This document shows positions 55,572 through 64,000 of a stretch of DNA of 64,000 nucleotides, piece after piece. The DNA comes from Sphingomonas insulae (GTDB lineage Bacteria; Pseudomonadota; Alphaproteobacteria; Sphingomonadales; Sphingomonadaceae). The position numbers were made by a program, and so were the translations under genes. The stretch spans positions 985,001 to 1,049,000 of the forward strand of contig NZ_CP048422.1 in the NCBI RefSeq assembly GCF_010450875.1, given 5' to 3'. How positions within the stretch are numbered: position 1 is the first letter of the stretch; each line of letters begins with the position of its first letter. A model generated the notes under the pieces. That model was not told the DNA's origin and ran no database searches. It saw only the letters and a program-made list of their open reading frames with translations.

Positions 55572-56570
55572 TCAGGCGGGGACGGTCAGGCCGCTCATCA
55601 CCTCCGCGGTGATCGTGAGGCTGCGCTTGCGGGCGTCGTGATCGTAGATCGCGCTTGCCACCATCACTTCGTCGACGCCGGTGCGCGCGATGAACGCCGC
55701 CGTTTGGCGGGCCACCGTGTCGGGCGATCCGACCGCCGAGCATTGGAGGACGTGATCGAGGATCTGCGATCCCTGCGCACCCAGGCTGGCGCGATAGCCG
55801 GCGACGGGCGGTGGCAACTGGCGTGGGTTGCCGGTACGCAGCGCGACGAACGACTGTTGCTGCGAACTGGCGAGCAGTTCCGCTTCCTCATCGGTGTCGG
55901 CGGCGAAGACGTTGAACCCGGCCATGGCGTGCGGTTTGGCGAGCTGCGCCGAGGGGCGAAAATCGCGGCGATAGATGGCAAGCGCGGCATCGAGTGCGTC
56001 GGGCGCGAAGTGCGATGCGAACGCATAGGGCAGGCCGAGGGCGGCGGCCAGTTGCGCGCCGAAGGTGTTGGAGCCGAGAATCCACAGCGGCACGTTCGCG
56101 CCCGCGCCTGGCGTGGCGGCGATGCCGGTGCGACCGTCGTCGGCGAAATAGCTCTGCAATTCCATGACGTCTTGCGGGAAGGCATTGGCGTCGCTTTCCA
56201 ATGTTCGGCGCATCGCGCGGGCGACGCGCTGGTCCGATCCGGGCGCGCGACCGAGGCCGAGGTCGATGCGGCCGGGAAACAGCGCATCGAGCGTGCCGAA
56301 CTGTTCGGCGATCACCAGCGGCGCGTGATTGGGCAGCATGATCCCGCCCGCGCCGACGCGGATACGGCTGGTCGCCGCGGCGACGTGCGCGATGACGACC
56401 GCGGTCGCGGCGCTGGCGATGCCGCGCATGCCGTGATGCTCCGCCACCCAATACCGCCGGAAGCCGAGCGTTTCGGCGTGACGGGCAAGGTCGGCGGCGT
56501 TGGCCAGCGATTGCGAGACGGTGCCGCCCTCGACGACGGGGACCAGGTCGAGCAGGGAAAATTGCGTCAT
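55572..56570 (-). CDS. LLM class flavin-dependent oxidoreductase
   Basis: 332 residues of the bacterial luciferase-like family. Segments such as [51 protein letters not shown] and [12 protein letters not shown] are typical of the YhbW/LLM group. It probably uses FMNH2 to oxidise or reduce an unknown substrate. No flavin reductase is adjacent. The convergent neighbour is pncB. Confidence 0.88.
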   Translation of the reverse strand: MTQFSLLDLVPVVEGGTVSQSLANAADLARHAETLGFRRYWVAEHHGMRGIASAATAVVIAHVAAATSRIRVGAGGIMLPNHAPLVIAEQFGTLDALFPGRIDLGLGRAPGSDQRVARAMRRTLESDANAFPQDVMELQSYFADDGRTGIAATPGAGANVPLWILGSNTFGAQLAAALGLPYAFASHFAPDALDAALAIYRRDFRPSAQLAKPHAMAGFNVFAADTDEEAELLASSQQQSFVALRTGNPRQLPPPVAGYRASLGAQGSQILDHVLQCSAVGSPDTVARQTAAFIARTGVDEVMVASAIYDHDARKRSLTITAEVMSGLTVPA

Positions 56571-56908
56571 GCCCGGGAGATGGGAAGGCTCGACCCGTCC
56601 CGCAATGCACCGATCGCGCGGCCGGCTGGCAGGCGATGATGTAGCGGACCGCGCCGCAACGTCGGCGGATGGAGGGTTGGTGCCGCCGTTCGCGATGGGC
56701 AGCGTGCAGCGTGCAGCGTGCTGCGCGGGCCGGTGCCGTCGCGATAAGCCACAGCATTTTGCGGATGCCGGCGGCCACTGCCGTGCGTGCCTCCGATCGA
56801 CCCCGCACGAGACCGTTGGTCGGACGGCGCCCCCGACCCCGGCAGGGATCGTCGCGGTGTGTCGCCTGTTCGCTTGTGCGGCTCGCGGACGCCGCCTAGA
56901 CGGCGGGC
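56571..56908. other. 338-base gap without a gene
   Basis: Divergent intergenic region between the LLM oxidoreductase and the nucleotidase genes. It holds three tandem GCAGCGT units at 56699-56719. No coding frame or clear promoter was found. Confidence 0.4.
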
Positions 56909-57574
56909 ATGCTTGCCGCGCTCGCCACGATCGACACCTGGATCTTCGATCTGGACAATACCCTGTACCCGGCGCGCGCCAACCTGTTCGCGCGGATCGA
57001 CGACCGCATGACGAGCTATGTCGCGCGGCGCCTCGACCTGGACCGGGACGAAGCGCGGGTGGTGCAGAAGGACTATTTCCATCGCCACGGCACCACGCTG
57101 ACCGGGCTGATGGCCGACCATGGCGTCGACCCGCACGAATTCCTCGCCGATGTGCATGACGTCGAAATGGACGTGCTGGAGGCGGACGCACCGCTCGCCG
57201 CCGCGATCGCGCAGCTGCCGGGGCGCAAGCTGGTCTTCACCAACGGCGACAAGCCCTATGCCCTGAAGGTGCTCGACCGGCTGGGGCTGGGCGAGAGCTT
57301 CGAGGCGGTGCACGACATCCACGCGATGGACCTCGTCCCCAAGCCGCACCCTTCGGCCTATGCCGGGCTGTGTGCGTCGTTCGGGATCGAACCGACGCGC
57401 GCGATCTTCTTCGAGGACATGGCGCGCAACCTGGCACCGGCCAAGGCGATCGGCATGACGACCGTGTGGGTCGACAACGGGTCCGAACAGGGGCCGGAGC
57501 CGCGCCGCGACCATATCGACTACACCGTCCACGACCTCGCGCCGTGGCTGCAGCATATCATGGAGGCATCATGA
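56909..57574 (+). CDS. HAD-superfamily pyrimidine 5'-nucleotidase
   Basis: 221 residues. HAD motif [10 protein letters not shown], motif [14 protein letters not shown], motif [11 protein letters not shown] and motif [15 protein letters not shown] are all present, as in the SDT1/PHM8 pyrimidine 5'-nucleotidase family. ATG 56909. Its stop overlaps the dapD start by four bases, so the two genes are coupled. Confidence 0.88.
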   Translation: MLAALATIDTWIFDLDNTLYPARANLFARIDDRMTSYVARRLDLDRDEARVVQKDYFHRHGTTLTGLMADHGVDPHEFLADVHDVEMDVLEADAPLAAAIAQLPGRKLVFTNGDKPYALKVLDRLGLGESFEAVHDIHAMDLVPKPHPSAYAGLCASFGIEPTRAIFFEDMARNLAPAKAIGMTTVWVDNGSEQGPEPRRDHIDYTVHDLAPWLQHIMEAS

Positions 57575-58383
57575 GCCAGAACCTGGCCACCGTCATCGAC
57601 ACCGCATGGGACAATCGCGCCGACCTGAGCTTCGGAACGACGGGTGAGGTGCGCGACGCGGTCGAGGCAGCGCTCGGCCTGCTCGACGCCGGCGAGGCGC
57701 GCGTCGCCGAGCCGGACGGCGCGGGCGGCTGGCGCGTCAACCAATGGCTGAAGAAGGCGGTGTTGCTGAGCTTTCGCCTCAACGACAACAGCGTCATGCC
57801 GACCGGGCATTTCGACAAGGTGCCGCTGAAGTTCGCGGACTGGGACGAGGCGGCGTTCCGCGCCGCCGGCTTCCGTGCGGTGCCGGGCAGCGTGGTGCGG
57901 CGCGGCGCGTTCATCGGCAAGGGCGCGATCCTGATGCCGAGCTTCGTCAACATCGGCGCCTATGTCGGCGAAGGCACGATGGTCGACACCTGGGCGACCG
58001 TGGGATCGTGCGCGCAGATCGGCCGGAACGTCCATCTGTCGGGCGGTGCCGGTATCGGCGGCGTGCTGGAGCCGTTGCAAGCCGATCCGGTCATCATCGG
58101 CGATGGCGCCTTCATTGGCGCGCGCGCCGAGGTGGCCGAGGGCGTGCGCGTCGGCGAGGGTGCGGTGCTGTCGATGGGCGTCTATTTGGGCGCGTCGACC
58201 AAGATCATTGATCGCGCGACCGGCGAAGTGTTCAAGGGCGAAGTGCCGCCGTATGCGGTGGTTGTGCCGGGATCGACCGGTGGCGGCGACGGCAAGCCGG
58301 GCCTGTATTGTGCGGTGATCGTCAAGCGTGTCGACGCGCAGACCCGCAGCAAGACGAGCATCAACGAGTTGCTGCGCGACTGA
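57571..58383 (+). CDS. dapD: Tetrahydrodipicolinate N-succinyltransferase
   Basis: 270 residues. Succinylates tetrahydrodipicolinate in lysine and diaminopimelate synthesis. The left-handed beta-helix hexapeptide repeats run through [34 protein letters not shown] and [22 protein letters not shown]. An N-terminal helical domain and [11 protein letters not shown] precede them. ATG 57571 overlaps the nucleotidase stop by four bases. Confidence 0.96.
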   Translation: MSQNLATVIDTAWDNRADLSFGTTGEVRDAVEAALGLLDAGEARVAEPDGAGGWRVNQWLKKAVLLSFRLNDNSVMPTGHFDKVPLKFADWDEAAFRAAGFRAVPGSVVRRGAFIGKGAILMPSFVNIGAYVGEGTMVDTWATVGSCAQIGRNVHLSGGAGIGGVLEPLQADPVIIGDGAFIGARAEVAEGVRVGEGAVLSMGVYLGASTKIIDRATGEVFKGEVPPYAVVVPGSTGGGDGKPGLYCAVIVKRVDAQTRSKTSINELLRD

Positions 58384-58522
58384 CCCGCAAGGCGCGCGCG
58401 AAGGCGTGGCGAATCGGCCACAGTCGCCGTGGAACCGGCGATGCGGACGAGAACCAACGAAGCGCATAGCCGTTGTCGATGATGAGCGGCGATCTGCCGT
58501 GCGATCGTTTCGACAGGGTCCG

Positions 58523-59959
58523 ATGAGCTCAGGATTGGTCCGCGCTTCCGCGGTTGGTGTAGCTGCCCTGCTGCTGGCCGGCACGGCACAGGCGCAACAG
58601 GTGGATGTCGGCGCGTCGCCGCCCGCGCCCGACGCCGCCGAGGCGTCGCCCGACAGCACCCAGGGCGATACGCAGCGTCGACCGCGGACCCCGATCAGTC
58701 GCGCGCGCGATACCTCTCCATCGGCGCTGATCGGCGATACGCAGAGCTCGCCACCGCCCGGCCTGTTCGGCGACTGGCAGGCGATCCGCACCCGGCTGGG
58801 CGAACGCGGCATCGGCGTCACCGCACGCTACGCATCGGAAAGCGGCTATAACTTCGCCGGTGGCGACAGGAAGCTGTTCCGCGAGACGGGGCAGTTCGAC
58901 GCGGGCGTGCTGCTCGACCTAGACAAGCTCGTCGGGCTGACCGGCGGCGCGTTCCAGGCTACGGTGACGTGGCGGCGCGGGCGCAACCTGACGACCGACG
59001 CCGGGATCAATGCGCTGCAGCAGGTGCAGGAGGTCTATGGCCGCGGTCAAACGGTCCGGGTCACGCAATTGTGGTACGAACAGCGGATCGGCAATGCGGT
59101 CGAGGTGAAGGTCGGACGGACCAATCCGGGCGAGGATTTCGCCGTCTTCTCGTGCCACTTCATGAACCTCAGTTTCTGCGGGGCGCAGCCGGGCAATCTG
59201 GTCGGCGATTACTGGCAAAACTGGCCGGTCGGGCAATGGGGCGCACGGGTGCGCGTCGACCTGCCGCGCGACCTGTATGTCCAGGGCGGCGTGTATGAGA
59301 TCAATCCGCGCAACCTCGACAACGACTTCTTCATCGCCCGTTTCAAGGGCGCGACAGGTGTGCTGATCCCGGTGGAGATCGGCTGGACGCGCGGCGGTAA
59401 TGCCGGCGAGCGCGGCGGCAACGTCGGGTCGTACAAGGTCGGCGGCTGGATCGGCACGGCGGATGGCGACGACGTGCTGTTCGACCGCAACCGCAATCCG
59501 AGCATCGTCACCGGTCTGGCGCCGCTGCAGCGATCGAGCCGCTATGGCGTCTATGCGACGATGCAGCAGCAGCTGACCGGCACGTCCAAGGATGGCAAGT
59601 CGCTGACTGGCCTGTCGATGTTCGCCAATGTGACGCAGGCGGACCGGGCGACGTCGGTCACCGACAACCAGGTGTCGCTGGGGCTGTTCTACAAGGGGCT
59701 GGTGCCGGCGGTGCCGGGTGACGTCCTGGGCTTCGGCGTCGCGCGGACCAACGTCAACGGACGGGCGGCGACCGCCGACCGGCTGGTGCTGGGAACACCG
59801 GTGCGCCACGCCGAATATGCTGCCGAGGTTTATTATAGCATCCATCCCGCCGACTGGCTGGAGCTGCGACCGAACCTGCAATATATTCATCATCCCGGTG
59901 GCATACGGCAGGCGGACGATGTCGGCGTCCTCGGCCTGAAGGCGGCGATAACGTTGTAG
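58523..59959 (+). CDS. OprB-family carbohydrate porin
   Basis: 478 residues. Signal peptide MSSGLVRASAVGVAALLLAGTAQAQ. OprB family marks: LFGDWQAIRTRLGERGI, GVTARYASESGYNFAGG, LWYEQRIGNAVEVKVGRTNPGEDFA and the terminal barrel strands to AAITL. It likely forms an outer-membrane channel for sugars. AGGG lies five bases before ATG 58523. It lies about 4.4 kb from the galactose cluster, so a link is possible but not proven. Confidence 0.9.
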   Translation: MSSGLVRASAVGVAALLLAGTAQAQQVDVGASPPAPDAAEASPDSTQGDTQRRPRTPISRARDTSPSALIGDTQSSPPPGLFGDWQAIRTRLGERGIGVTARYASESGYNFAGGDRKLFRETGQFDAGVLLDLDKLVGLTGGAFQATVTWRRGRNLTTDAGINALQQVQEVYGRGQTVRVTQLWYEQRIGNAVEVKVGRTNPGEDFAVFSCHFMNLSFCGAQPGNLVGDYWQNWPVGQWGARVRVDLPRDLYVQGGVYEINPRNLDNDFFIARFKGATGVLIPVEIGWTRGGNAGERGGNVGSYKVGGWIGTADGDDVLFDRNRNPSIVTGLAPLQRSSRYGVYATMQQQLTGTSKDGKSLTGLSMFANVTQADRATSVTDNQVSLGLFYKGLVPAVPGDVLGFGVARTNVNGRAATADRLVLGTPVRHAEYAAEVYYSIHPADWLELRPNLQYIHHPGGIRQADDVGVLGLKAAITL

Positions 59960-60044
59960 GACGTTACGGAACGCGGTTCGTCGCTCGACAAGCCGGGCGG
60001 AGCGGCCTATCGATCTGTTATACACGTTAAACAGAGGGAAGAGC

Positions 60045-61019
60045 ATGCCCGACGTCAGCCTGAATGCGAGCAAGGTGCTCGACCGCGTCCTCGTCCTCGA
60101 GATGGTGCGCGTCACCGAGGCGGCGGCTATCGCAGCGTCGACGCTGACCGGGCGAGGCGACGAGAAGGCGGCCGATGCGGCAGCGGTGGAGGCGATGCGC
60201 GAGGCGCTGAACGAACTCGACATCGACGGCACGGTCGTGATCGGCGAGGGCGAGCGCGACGAGGCGCCGATGCTGTTCATCGGCGAAAAGGTCGGCACCG
60301 GCAACGGCCCGGCGATCGACATCGCGCTCGATCCGCTGGAGGGAACGACGATCTGCGCCAAGGCGGGGCCGAACAGCCTCGCGGTGCTGGCGATCGCCGA
60401 GAAGGGCGGGCTGCTGAATGCGCCCGATGTCTATATGGACAAGATCGCGGTCGGGCCGAACCTGCCTGCCGGGATCATTGACCTCGACAAGACACCGACC
60501 GAGAACGTGCATGCCATCGCCGCGGCGAAGGGTGTGAAGCCGAGCGAGATCATCGCCTGCGTCTTGGATCGACCGCGCCACGAGGCGCTGATCGCCGAAC
60601 TGCGCAGCATCGGCTGCGGCGTGATGCTGATCGGTGACGGCGACGTGGCCGGTGTGATCGCGACCGCCGATCCGGACACGACGATCGATGTGTACATGGG
60701 TTCGGGCGGCGCGCCCGAGGGCGTGCTCGCCTGCGCGGCGCTGCGCTGCGTCGGGGGCCAGTTCAAGGGCCGGCTGCTGTTCCGCAACGACGACGAGCGC
60801 GGCCGTGCACGCAAGTGGGGGATCGAGGATCTCGACAAGCAATACGACCTGGAAGAGCTGGCCAAGGGCGATTGCATCTTCGCCGCGACCGGCGTCACCG
60901 ACGGATCGCTGCTGGAGGGCGTGAAGCGCCGCAAGGGCAAGATGACCACCGAGAGCGTGGTGATGCGGGCGTCAACCGGTACCGTGCGCTGGGTGAAGGG
61001 CGAGCATCGCACCGACTGA
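60045..61019 (+). CDS. glpX: Class II fructose-1,6-bisphosphatase
   Basis: 324 residues of the GlpX family, a metal-dependent gluconeogenic phosphatase. Motifs: AAAIAASTLTGRGDEKAADAAAVEAM, VVIGEGERDEAPML, DPLEGTT and PRHEALIAELRSIG. It has TTATAC at 60018-60023 and a CTGTT/AACAG symmetry (60015-60019 and 60030-60034) just upstream, possibly a promoter or operator. GAGGGAA lies close to ATG 60045. Confidence 0.95.
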   Translation: MPDVSLNASKVLDRVLVLEMVRVTEAAAIAASTLTGRGDEKAADAAAVEAMREALNELDIDGTVVIGEGERDEAPMLFIGEKVGTGNGPAIDIALDPLEGTTICAKAGPNSLAVLAIAEKGGLLNAPDVYMDKIAVGPNLPAGIIDLDKTPTENVHAIAAAKGVKPSEIIACVLDRPRHEALIAELRSIGCGVMLIGDGDVAGVIATADPDTTIDVYMGSGGAPEGVLACAALRCVGGQFKGRLLFRNDDERGRARKWGIEDLDKQYDLEELAKGDCIFAATGVTDGSLLEGVKRRKGKMTTESVVMRASTGTVRWVKGEHRTD

Positions 61020-61023
61020 GGGT

Positions 61024-61040
61024 GACCCCGTTACCGGGGT
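61024..61040 (+). terminator. GC hairpin after glpX
   Basis: ACCCCG and CGGGGT form a six-base stem with a four-base loop. There is no T-run, so termination is uncertain. Confidence 0.35.
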
Positions 61041-61064
61041 GAACCGCCTGAGCCGCTTGTCCTT

Positions 61065-61092
61065 CGTCATCCCCGCCTGCGCGGGCATGACG
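61065..61092. repeat. CGTCATCCCCGC palindrome
   Basis: CGTCATCCCCGC at 61065-61076 and GCGGGCATGACG at 61081-61092 pair at 11 of 12 positions, with a CTGC loop. It matches the arms of the element at 63793. Confidence 0.75.
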
Positions 61093-61125
61093 GAATGGTG
61101 GTGGTAGGCGGGTGGTTCTGCGACG

Positions 61126-61839
61126 ATGACCGTCATGCTCGTCCATGTCCTGCTCATCCTGACCCTTGGCTATCAGGCCATACTCCTGTGGCGCGGCCGG
61201 CTGATCTCGCCGCTGCGGATCGGGTTCCGGGCGCGGCACCTGCGCTGGGCGTCGGGCCTGTGGATCGGTTATGGCGTGCCGGCGCTGATCGGCCTGCTGG
61301 CGATCGGGCGGCTGCCCGGCATCGGCCATCTGCCCCCCGAGTTTCTCCCGCTCGCCTGGTACCTGGAGGTGCCGCCCGGATCGATCGGCATCGAACTCGT
61401 CGCGATCGGCCTCGCTGGCGGCAGCCTGCTCGGGCTCGTCCTGACGTGGTGGCGGGCGCGGCGGGGCAGGGCGCCGTGGACCGCGGGCGATGCGCGGTCG
61501 ATCATGCCGACCAGCGATGCCGACCTGTGGCCCGCCGCCGCGCTCGCGGTGTCGGCGGGAGTGGCGGAAGAATTGTTCTACCGCCTCTGGCTGCCGTTGA
61601 TCGTCGCGCTCGCCAGCGGTTCGGGGACCGCGGGCGTCGTCGTCGGCACGCTCTGTTTCGCCGCAATGCATCGCTATCAAGGCTGGGCAGGCGTGGCCGC
61701 CAACACGGTCGGCGGCGGCTTGCTGACCGCGCTCTACTTCGGCAGCGGCGCCTTATGGTTGCCGATCGCGGTTCATGCGCTGGTCGACCTCAATGCGCTC
61801 GTCCTGCGGCCGGCGTTCAGCGCGCGGCTACGTCGCTAG
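61126..61839 (+). CDS. CPBP family intramembrane protease
   Basis: 237 residues with about six transmembrane helices. CPBP/Abi motifs: EELFYR (residues about 146-151, motif 1), FAAMHRYQGW (motif 2) and HALVDLNALV (motif 3). These are metal-dependent intramembrane proteases. In bacteria they act in membrane protein or prenyl-peptide processing or in immunity to bacteriocins. No bacteriocin genes are near. Start ATG 61126 or 61135. Confidence 0.85.
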   Translation: MTVMLVHVLLILTLGYQAILLWRGRLISPLRIGFRARHLRWASGLWIGYGVPALIGLLAIGRLPGIGHLPPEFLPLAWYLEVPPGSIGIELVAIGLAGGSLLGLVLTWWRARRGRAPWTAGDARSIMPTSDADLWPAAALAVSAGVAEELFYRLWLPLIVALASGSGTAGVVVGTLCFAAMHRYQGWAGVAANTVGGGLLTALYFGSGALWLPIAVHALVDLNALVLRPAFSARLRR

Positions 61840-61863
61840 CGCGTATCGACATTCGGCGATGTT

Positions 61864-61934
61864 CGTCCCCCCGGACCTGATCCGGGGTCCCGCCATCTTG
61901 CCGACCGCGGTAAAAGCTGGACCCCGGGGCGACG
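61864..61934. repeat. CGTCCCCCCGG/CCGGGGCGACG inverted repeat
   Basis: CGTCCCCCCGG at 61864-61874 and CCGGGGCGACG at 61924-61934 pair at 10 of 11 positions. Between them lies a GGACCTGATCCGGGGTCC-type symmetry. It separates the CPBP and ABC permease genes. Confidence 0.65.
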
Positions 61935-61955
61935 GGAAGACGGGCTGCAGTTGCT

Positions 61956-62717
61956 CTAGTTCTTCAGCCGCCAGCCGCTCTTGAAGATCCAGGCGATGAT
62001 CGCGAGGCAGGCGATGAGGAAGCCGAGCGTCACGCCGAGGCTGACCGCGATATCGACGTCGCCCTTGCCAAAGAAGCTCCAGCGAAAGCCGCTGACGAGA
62101 TAGACGACAGGGTTGAACAGGCTGACCGTTCGCCATGCCGGGGGCAGCATGTCGATCGAGTAGAAGCTGCCGCCAAGAAAAGTTAGCGGCGTTATCAATA
62201 GCATAGGCACGAAGTTCAGCTGTTCGAAGCTCTTCGCCCAGATGCCGAGGATGAAGCCGAACAGGCTGAATGCCACGGCGGTGAGCAGCAGGAATGCGAC
62301 CATCGCAAGCGGGTGCATCACCTGCAACGGCACGAAGAAAGACGATGTCGCGAGGATGATGACGCCAAGCACGACCGACTTGGTCGCGGCGGCGCCGACG
62401 AAGCCCAGCACCATCTCCATCGCCGAGACGGGGGCCGACAGCAGTTCGAAGACGGTGCCGGTGAATTTGGGGAAGTAGATCCCGATCGAGGCGTTGCCGA
62501 CGCTCTGGGTGAGCAGCGACAGCATGATGAGCCCGGGCACGATGAAGCTGCCGTAGCTGACGCCGTCGACGGTCTGCATGCGGCTGCCGATCGCGCCGCC
62601 GAAGACGATGAAATAGAGGCTGGTGGTGAGGACGGGCGCGACGAGGCTCTGCCACAGCGTGCGCAGCGCGCGGGCCATTTCGAAGCGATAGATCGCCCAG
62701 ATGCCATGTAGGTTCAT
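61956..62717 (-). CDS. ABC-2 type transporter permease
   Basis: 253 residues with six transmembrane helices typical of ABC-2 permeases ([53 protein letters not shown]). The arrangement with the ATPase and the family-wide [13 protein letters not shown] motif suggest drug, lipid or polysaccharide export. Its start lies 52 bases after the ATPase stop codon. Confidence 0.9.
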   Translation of the reverse strand: MNLHGIWAIYRFEMARALRTLWQSLVAPVLTTSLYFIVFGGAIGSRMQTVDGVSYGSFIVPGLIMLSLLTQSVGNASIGIYFPKFTGTVFELLSAPVSAMEMVLGFVGAAATKSVVLGVIILATSSFFVPLQVMHPLAMVAFLLLTAVAFSLFGFILGIWAKSFEQLNFVPMLLITPLTFLGGSFYSIDMLPPAWRTVSLFNPVVYLVSGFRWSFFGKGDVDIAVSLGVTLGFLIACLAIIAWIFKSGWRLKN

Positions 62718-62769
62718 GCGCGTACCGCCCGTTCGAAAGTCACGAAAGTCATGCTTGTGGAGGCGGGCG

Positions 62770-63699
62770 TCATGCCCGTTCCCCGACCAGGTCGACGAAG
62801 ATATCCTCAAGGCTCGATTTCGAGGTTTCGAGGTCCTTGAAGGCGATATGGCGTTCGGCGAGTTCGCGCAGCAGCGATGGAATGCCGGTATGTTCCTCGG
62901 TCGCATCGAAGACGTAGCGCAGCGTGCGCCCGTCGTTGACGAGGCCCAGCTGCCAGCGTTCCATGCCGGCGGGCACCGCATCGAGCGGATCGACCAGCGC
63001 CAGGTCGAGTTCGCGCTTGCCGAGCTTCTTCATCAGCGCCGCCTTGTGTTCGACCAGCAGCAGCTTGCCCTGGTTGATGACGCCGACGCGGTCGGCCATC
63101 TCCTCGGCCTCTTCGATGTAATGCGTCGTCAGGATGATCGTGACGCCACGTTCGCGCAGACCGTGCACCAGCTTCCACATGTCACGGCGCAGCGCGACGT
63201 CGACACCGGCGGTGGGTTCGTCGAGGAACAGGATTTCCGGTTCGTGCGCCAGCGCCTTGGCGATCAGCACGCGGCGTTTCATGCCGCCCGACAATTCCAT
63301 GATCTTGGCATCGCGCTTGTCCCACAGCGACAGGTCGCGCAGCACCTGTTCGATATAGGCGCTGTGGCCCGAGCGGCCGAACAGCCGACGCGAGAAGGTG
63401 ACGGTGGCGAGCACGGTTTCGAACATGTCGACCGACAATTCCTGCGGCACCAGCCCGATGCGGCGGCGCGCGGCCTTGTAGTCGGTCAGCGCATCGTGAC
63501 CGGCGACGGTGATCGTGCCGGTTGATGGCGTGACGATGCCGCAGATGATGCTGATGAGCGTGGTCTTGCCGGCACCGTTGGGGCCGAGCAGCGCGAAGAT
63601 CTCACCCTTTTCGATTTTCAGATCGACGTGGTGGAGCGCGGTGAAGCCGCCCTTGTACGTCTTGGACACGCCGGCAACGGCGAGGATCGGTTCTGGCAT
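62770..63699 (-). CDS. ABC transporter ATP-binding protein (ABC-2 export system)
   Basis: 309 residues. Walker [11 protein letters not shown]-loop in GLVPQELSV, signature LSGGMKRR and Walker [13 protein letters not shown]. The C-terminal extension contains a long beta-rich tail ([17 protein letters not shown]). It pairs with the ABC-2 permease downstream. ATG 63699 fits the family (MPEPILAV); the longer frame is not supported. Confidence 0.92.
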   Translation of the reverse strand: MPEPILAVAGVSKTYKGGFTALHHVDLKIEKGEIFALLGPNGAGKTTLISIICGIVTPSTGTITVAGHDALTDYKAARRRIGLVPQELSVDMFETVLATVTFSRRLFGRSGHSAYIEQVLRDLSLWDKRDAKIMELSGGMKRRVLIAKALAHEPEILFLDEPTAGVDVALRRDMWKLVHGLRERGVTIILTTHYIEEAEEMADRVGVINQGKLLLVEHKAALMKKLGKRELDLALVDPLDAVPAGMERWQLGLVNDGRTLRYVFDATEEHTGIPSLLRELAERHIAFKDLETSKSSLEDIFVDLVGERA

Positions 63700-63792
63700 G
63701 CGGCAGGCCCCCTTGTCGCGCGGAGATAGGGGGTGGCTGGGGCGAGTGCTAGGGGGCGGGTGGTCCGCAGCCATCGCCTCGCCTACCGTCCG

Positions 63793-63891
63793 TCCGTCAT
63801 CCCCGCGCAGGCGGGGACCCAGACCCGCAATCTTTTCGATAGAAGCGGAACGTCAGCGTGTATGGATCCCCGCCTGCGCGGGGATGACGGA
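63793..63891. repeat. 25-base perfect inverted repeat of the CGTCATCCCC family
   Basis: Arms at 63793-63817 and 63867-63891 are perfectly complementary over 25 bases, starting TCCGTCATCCCCGCGCAGGC, with 49 bases between. Each arm matches the shorter palindrome at 61065. It may be a REP-like or miniature mobile element. Confidence 0.8.
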
Positions 63892-63912
63892 CGCTGGGGG
63901 CGTTATGCGCTT

Positions 63913-64000
63913 CTAAGCCCCCCGCGCCGCGGCGATCGCCTTCTCGATCTCCTCGATCGGCAGCGCGCCGGACAGGATGCGGTCGCCCACCACCCAGCTG
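63913..64000 (-). CDS. DsbA-family thioredoxin-like protein, C-terminus only
   Basis: The last 28 codons of a gene that continues beyond the window. They read SWVVGDRILSGALPIEEIEK, then AIAAARGA and stop TAG. The VVGDRILSGA segment is the usual C-terminal stretch of DsbA-like disulfide oxidoreductases or Com1-like proteins. The active-site CxxC is not in view. Confidence 0.6.
   Translation of the reverse strand, partial: SWVVGDRILSGALPIEEIEKAIAAARGA

Overview
This is GC-rich alphaproteobacterial chromosome, most likely from a sphingomonad (Sphingomonas or a close relative). The grounds are the order rnd-lptC-lptA-lptB-rpoN, DivK next to a DUF3572 protein, a dnaN gene away from dnaA, queA and tgt close together, a De Ley-Doudoroff galactose cluster with an OprB-type porin downstream, and many start codons overlapping the preceding stop (ATGA or GTGA). 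No rRNA, tRNA, phage, transposase or CRISPR array was found. The window is ordinary core genome with several accessory or decayed patches.

Layout. 1-2.2 kb: end of a ligase-associated exonuclease, a secreted hypothetical protein and an endonuclease/exonuclease/phosphatase-fold enzyme. 2.2-6.6 kb (minus): RNase D, then lptC, lptA and lptB for lipopolysaccharide export, then sigma-54. 6.9-12.6 kb: a double cold-shock protein with a glycine-rich head, glutaminyl cyclotransferase, a WYL regulator with a VOC protein, an ATP-dependent DNA ligase and a membrane metallophosphoesterase. 12.6-19 kb: DUF1328, Dps, a GDT1-like membrane protein, L33, a glutaredoxin-MauE fusion, DivK, DUF3572, a HAD protein, RidA and a FemAB-like acyltransferase. 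19-22.3 kb: two large GT-C-like membrane proteins. 22.7-31.6 kb: argG, EF-hand proteins, an M16 peptidase with a decayed copy of its own tail beside it, and tgt, queA and a cyclophilin. 31.7-38.7 kb: a frameshifted cyclopropane-fatty-acid synthase, a molybdopterin oxidoreductase with its cytochrome b, a flavin reductase, TauE, rlmN, an IalB-like protein and a histidine phosphatase. 38.8-44.7 kb: an outer-membrane barrel, dnaN, an SGNH hydrolase and bioF-bioD-bioA. 44.9-54.1 kb: the sugar-acid cluster. 54.2-64 kb: pncB, a luciferase-like monooxygenase, a HAD nucleotidase with dapD, an OprB porin, glpX, a CPBP protease, an ABC-2 exporter and the tail of a DsbA-like protein.

The best-integrated module is at 44.9-54.1 kb. 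A FucP/GluP-type importer, periplasmic mutarotase, galactose/arabinose 1-dehydrogenase, IlvD/Edd aldonate dehydratase, 2-keto-3-deoxygalactonate kinase and the matching aldolase make an oxidative galactose route. An AraD1-type FAH protein suggests a parallel branch for L-arabinose. A FadR-type GntR regulator lies at the far end, and a matching operator-like sequence occurs in the divergent promoter and in front of the regulator itself.

The observations most worth following are the decayed M16 tail, the one-base frameshift in cfa, the paired GT-C-like membrane proteins, a candidate small RNA upstream of the glutaredoxin fusion, the shared operator-like motif, and a scattered family of CGTCATCCCC-type palindromes in the gene-free gaps. 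Nothing here can be shown from sequence alone to be a new system. The GT-C pair is the closest to an uncharacterised pathway.
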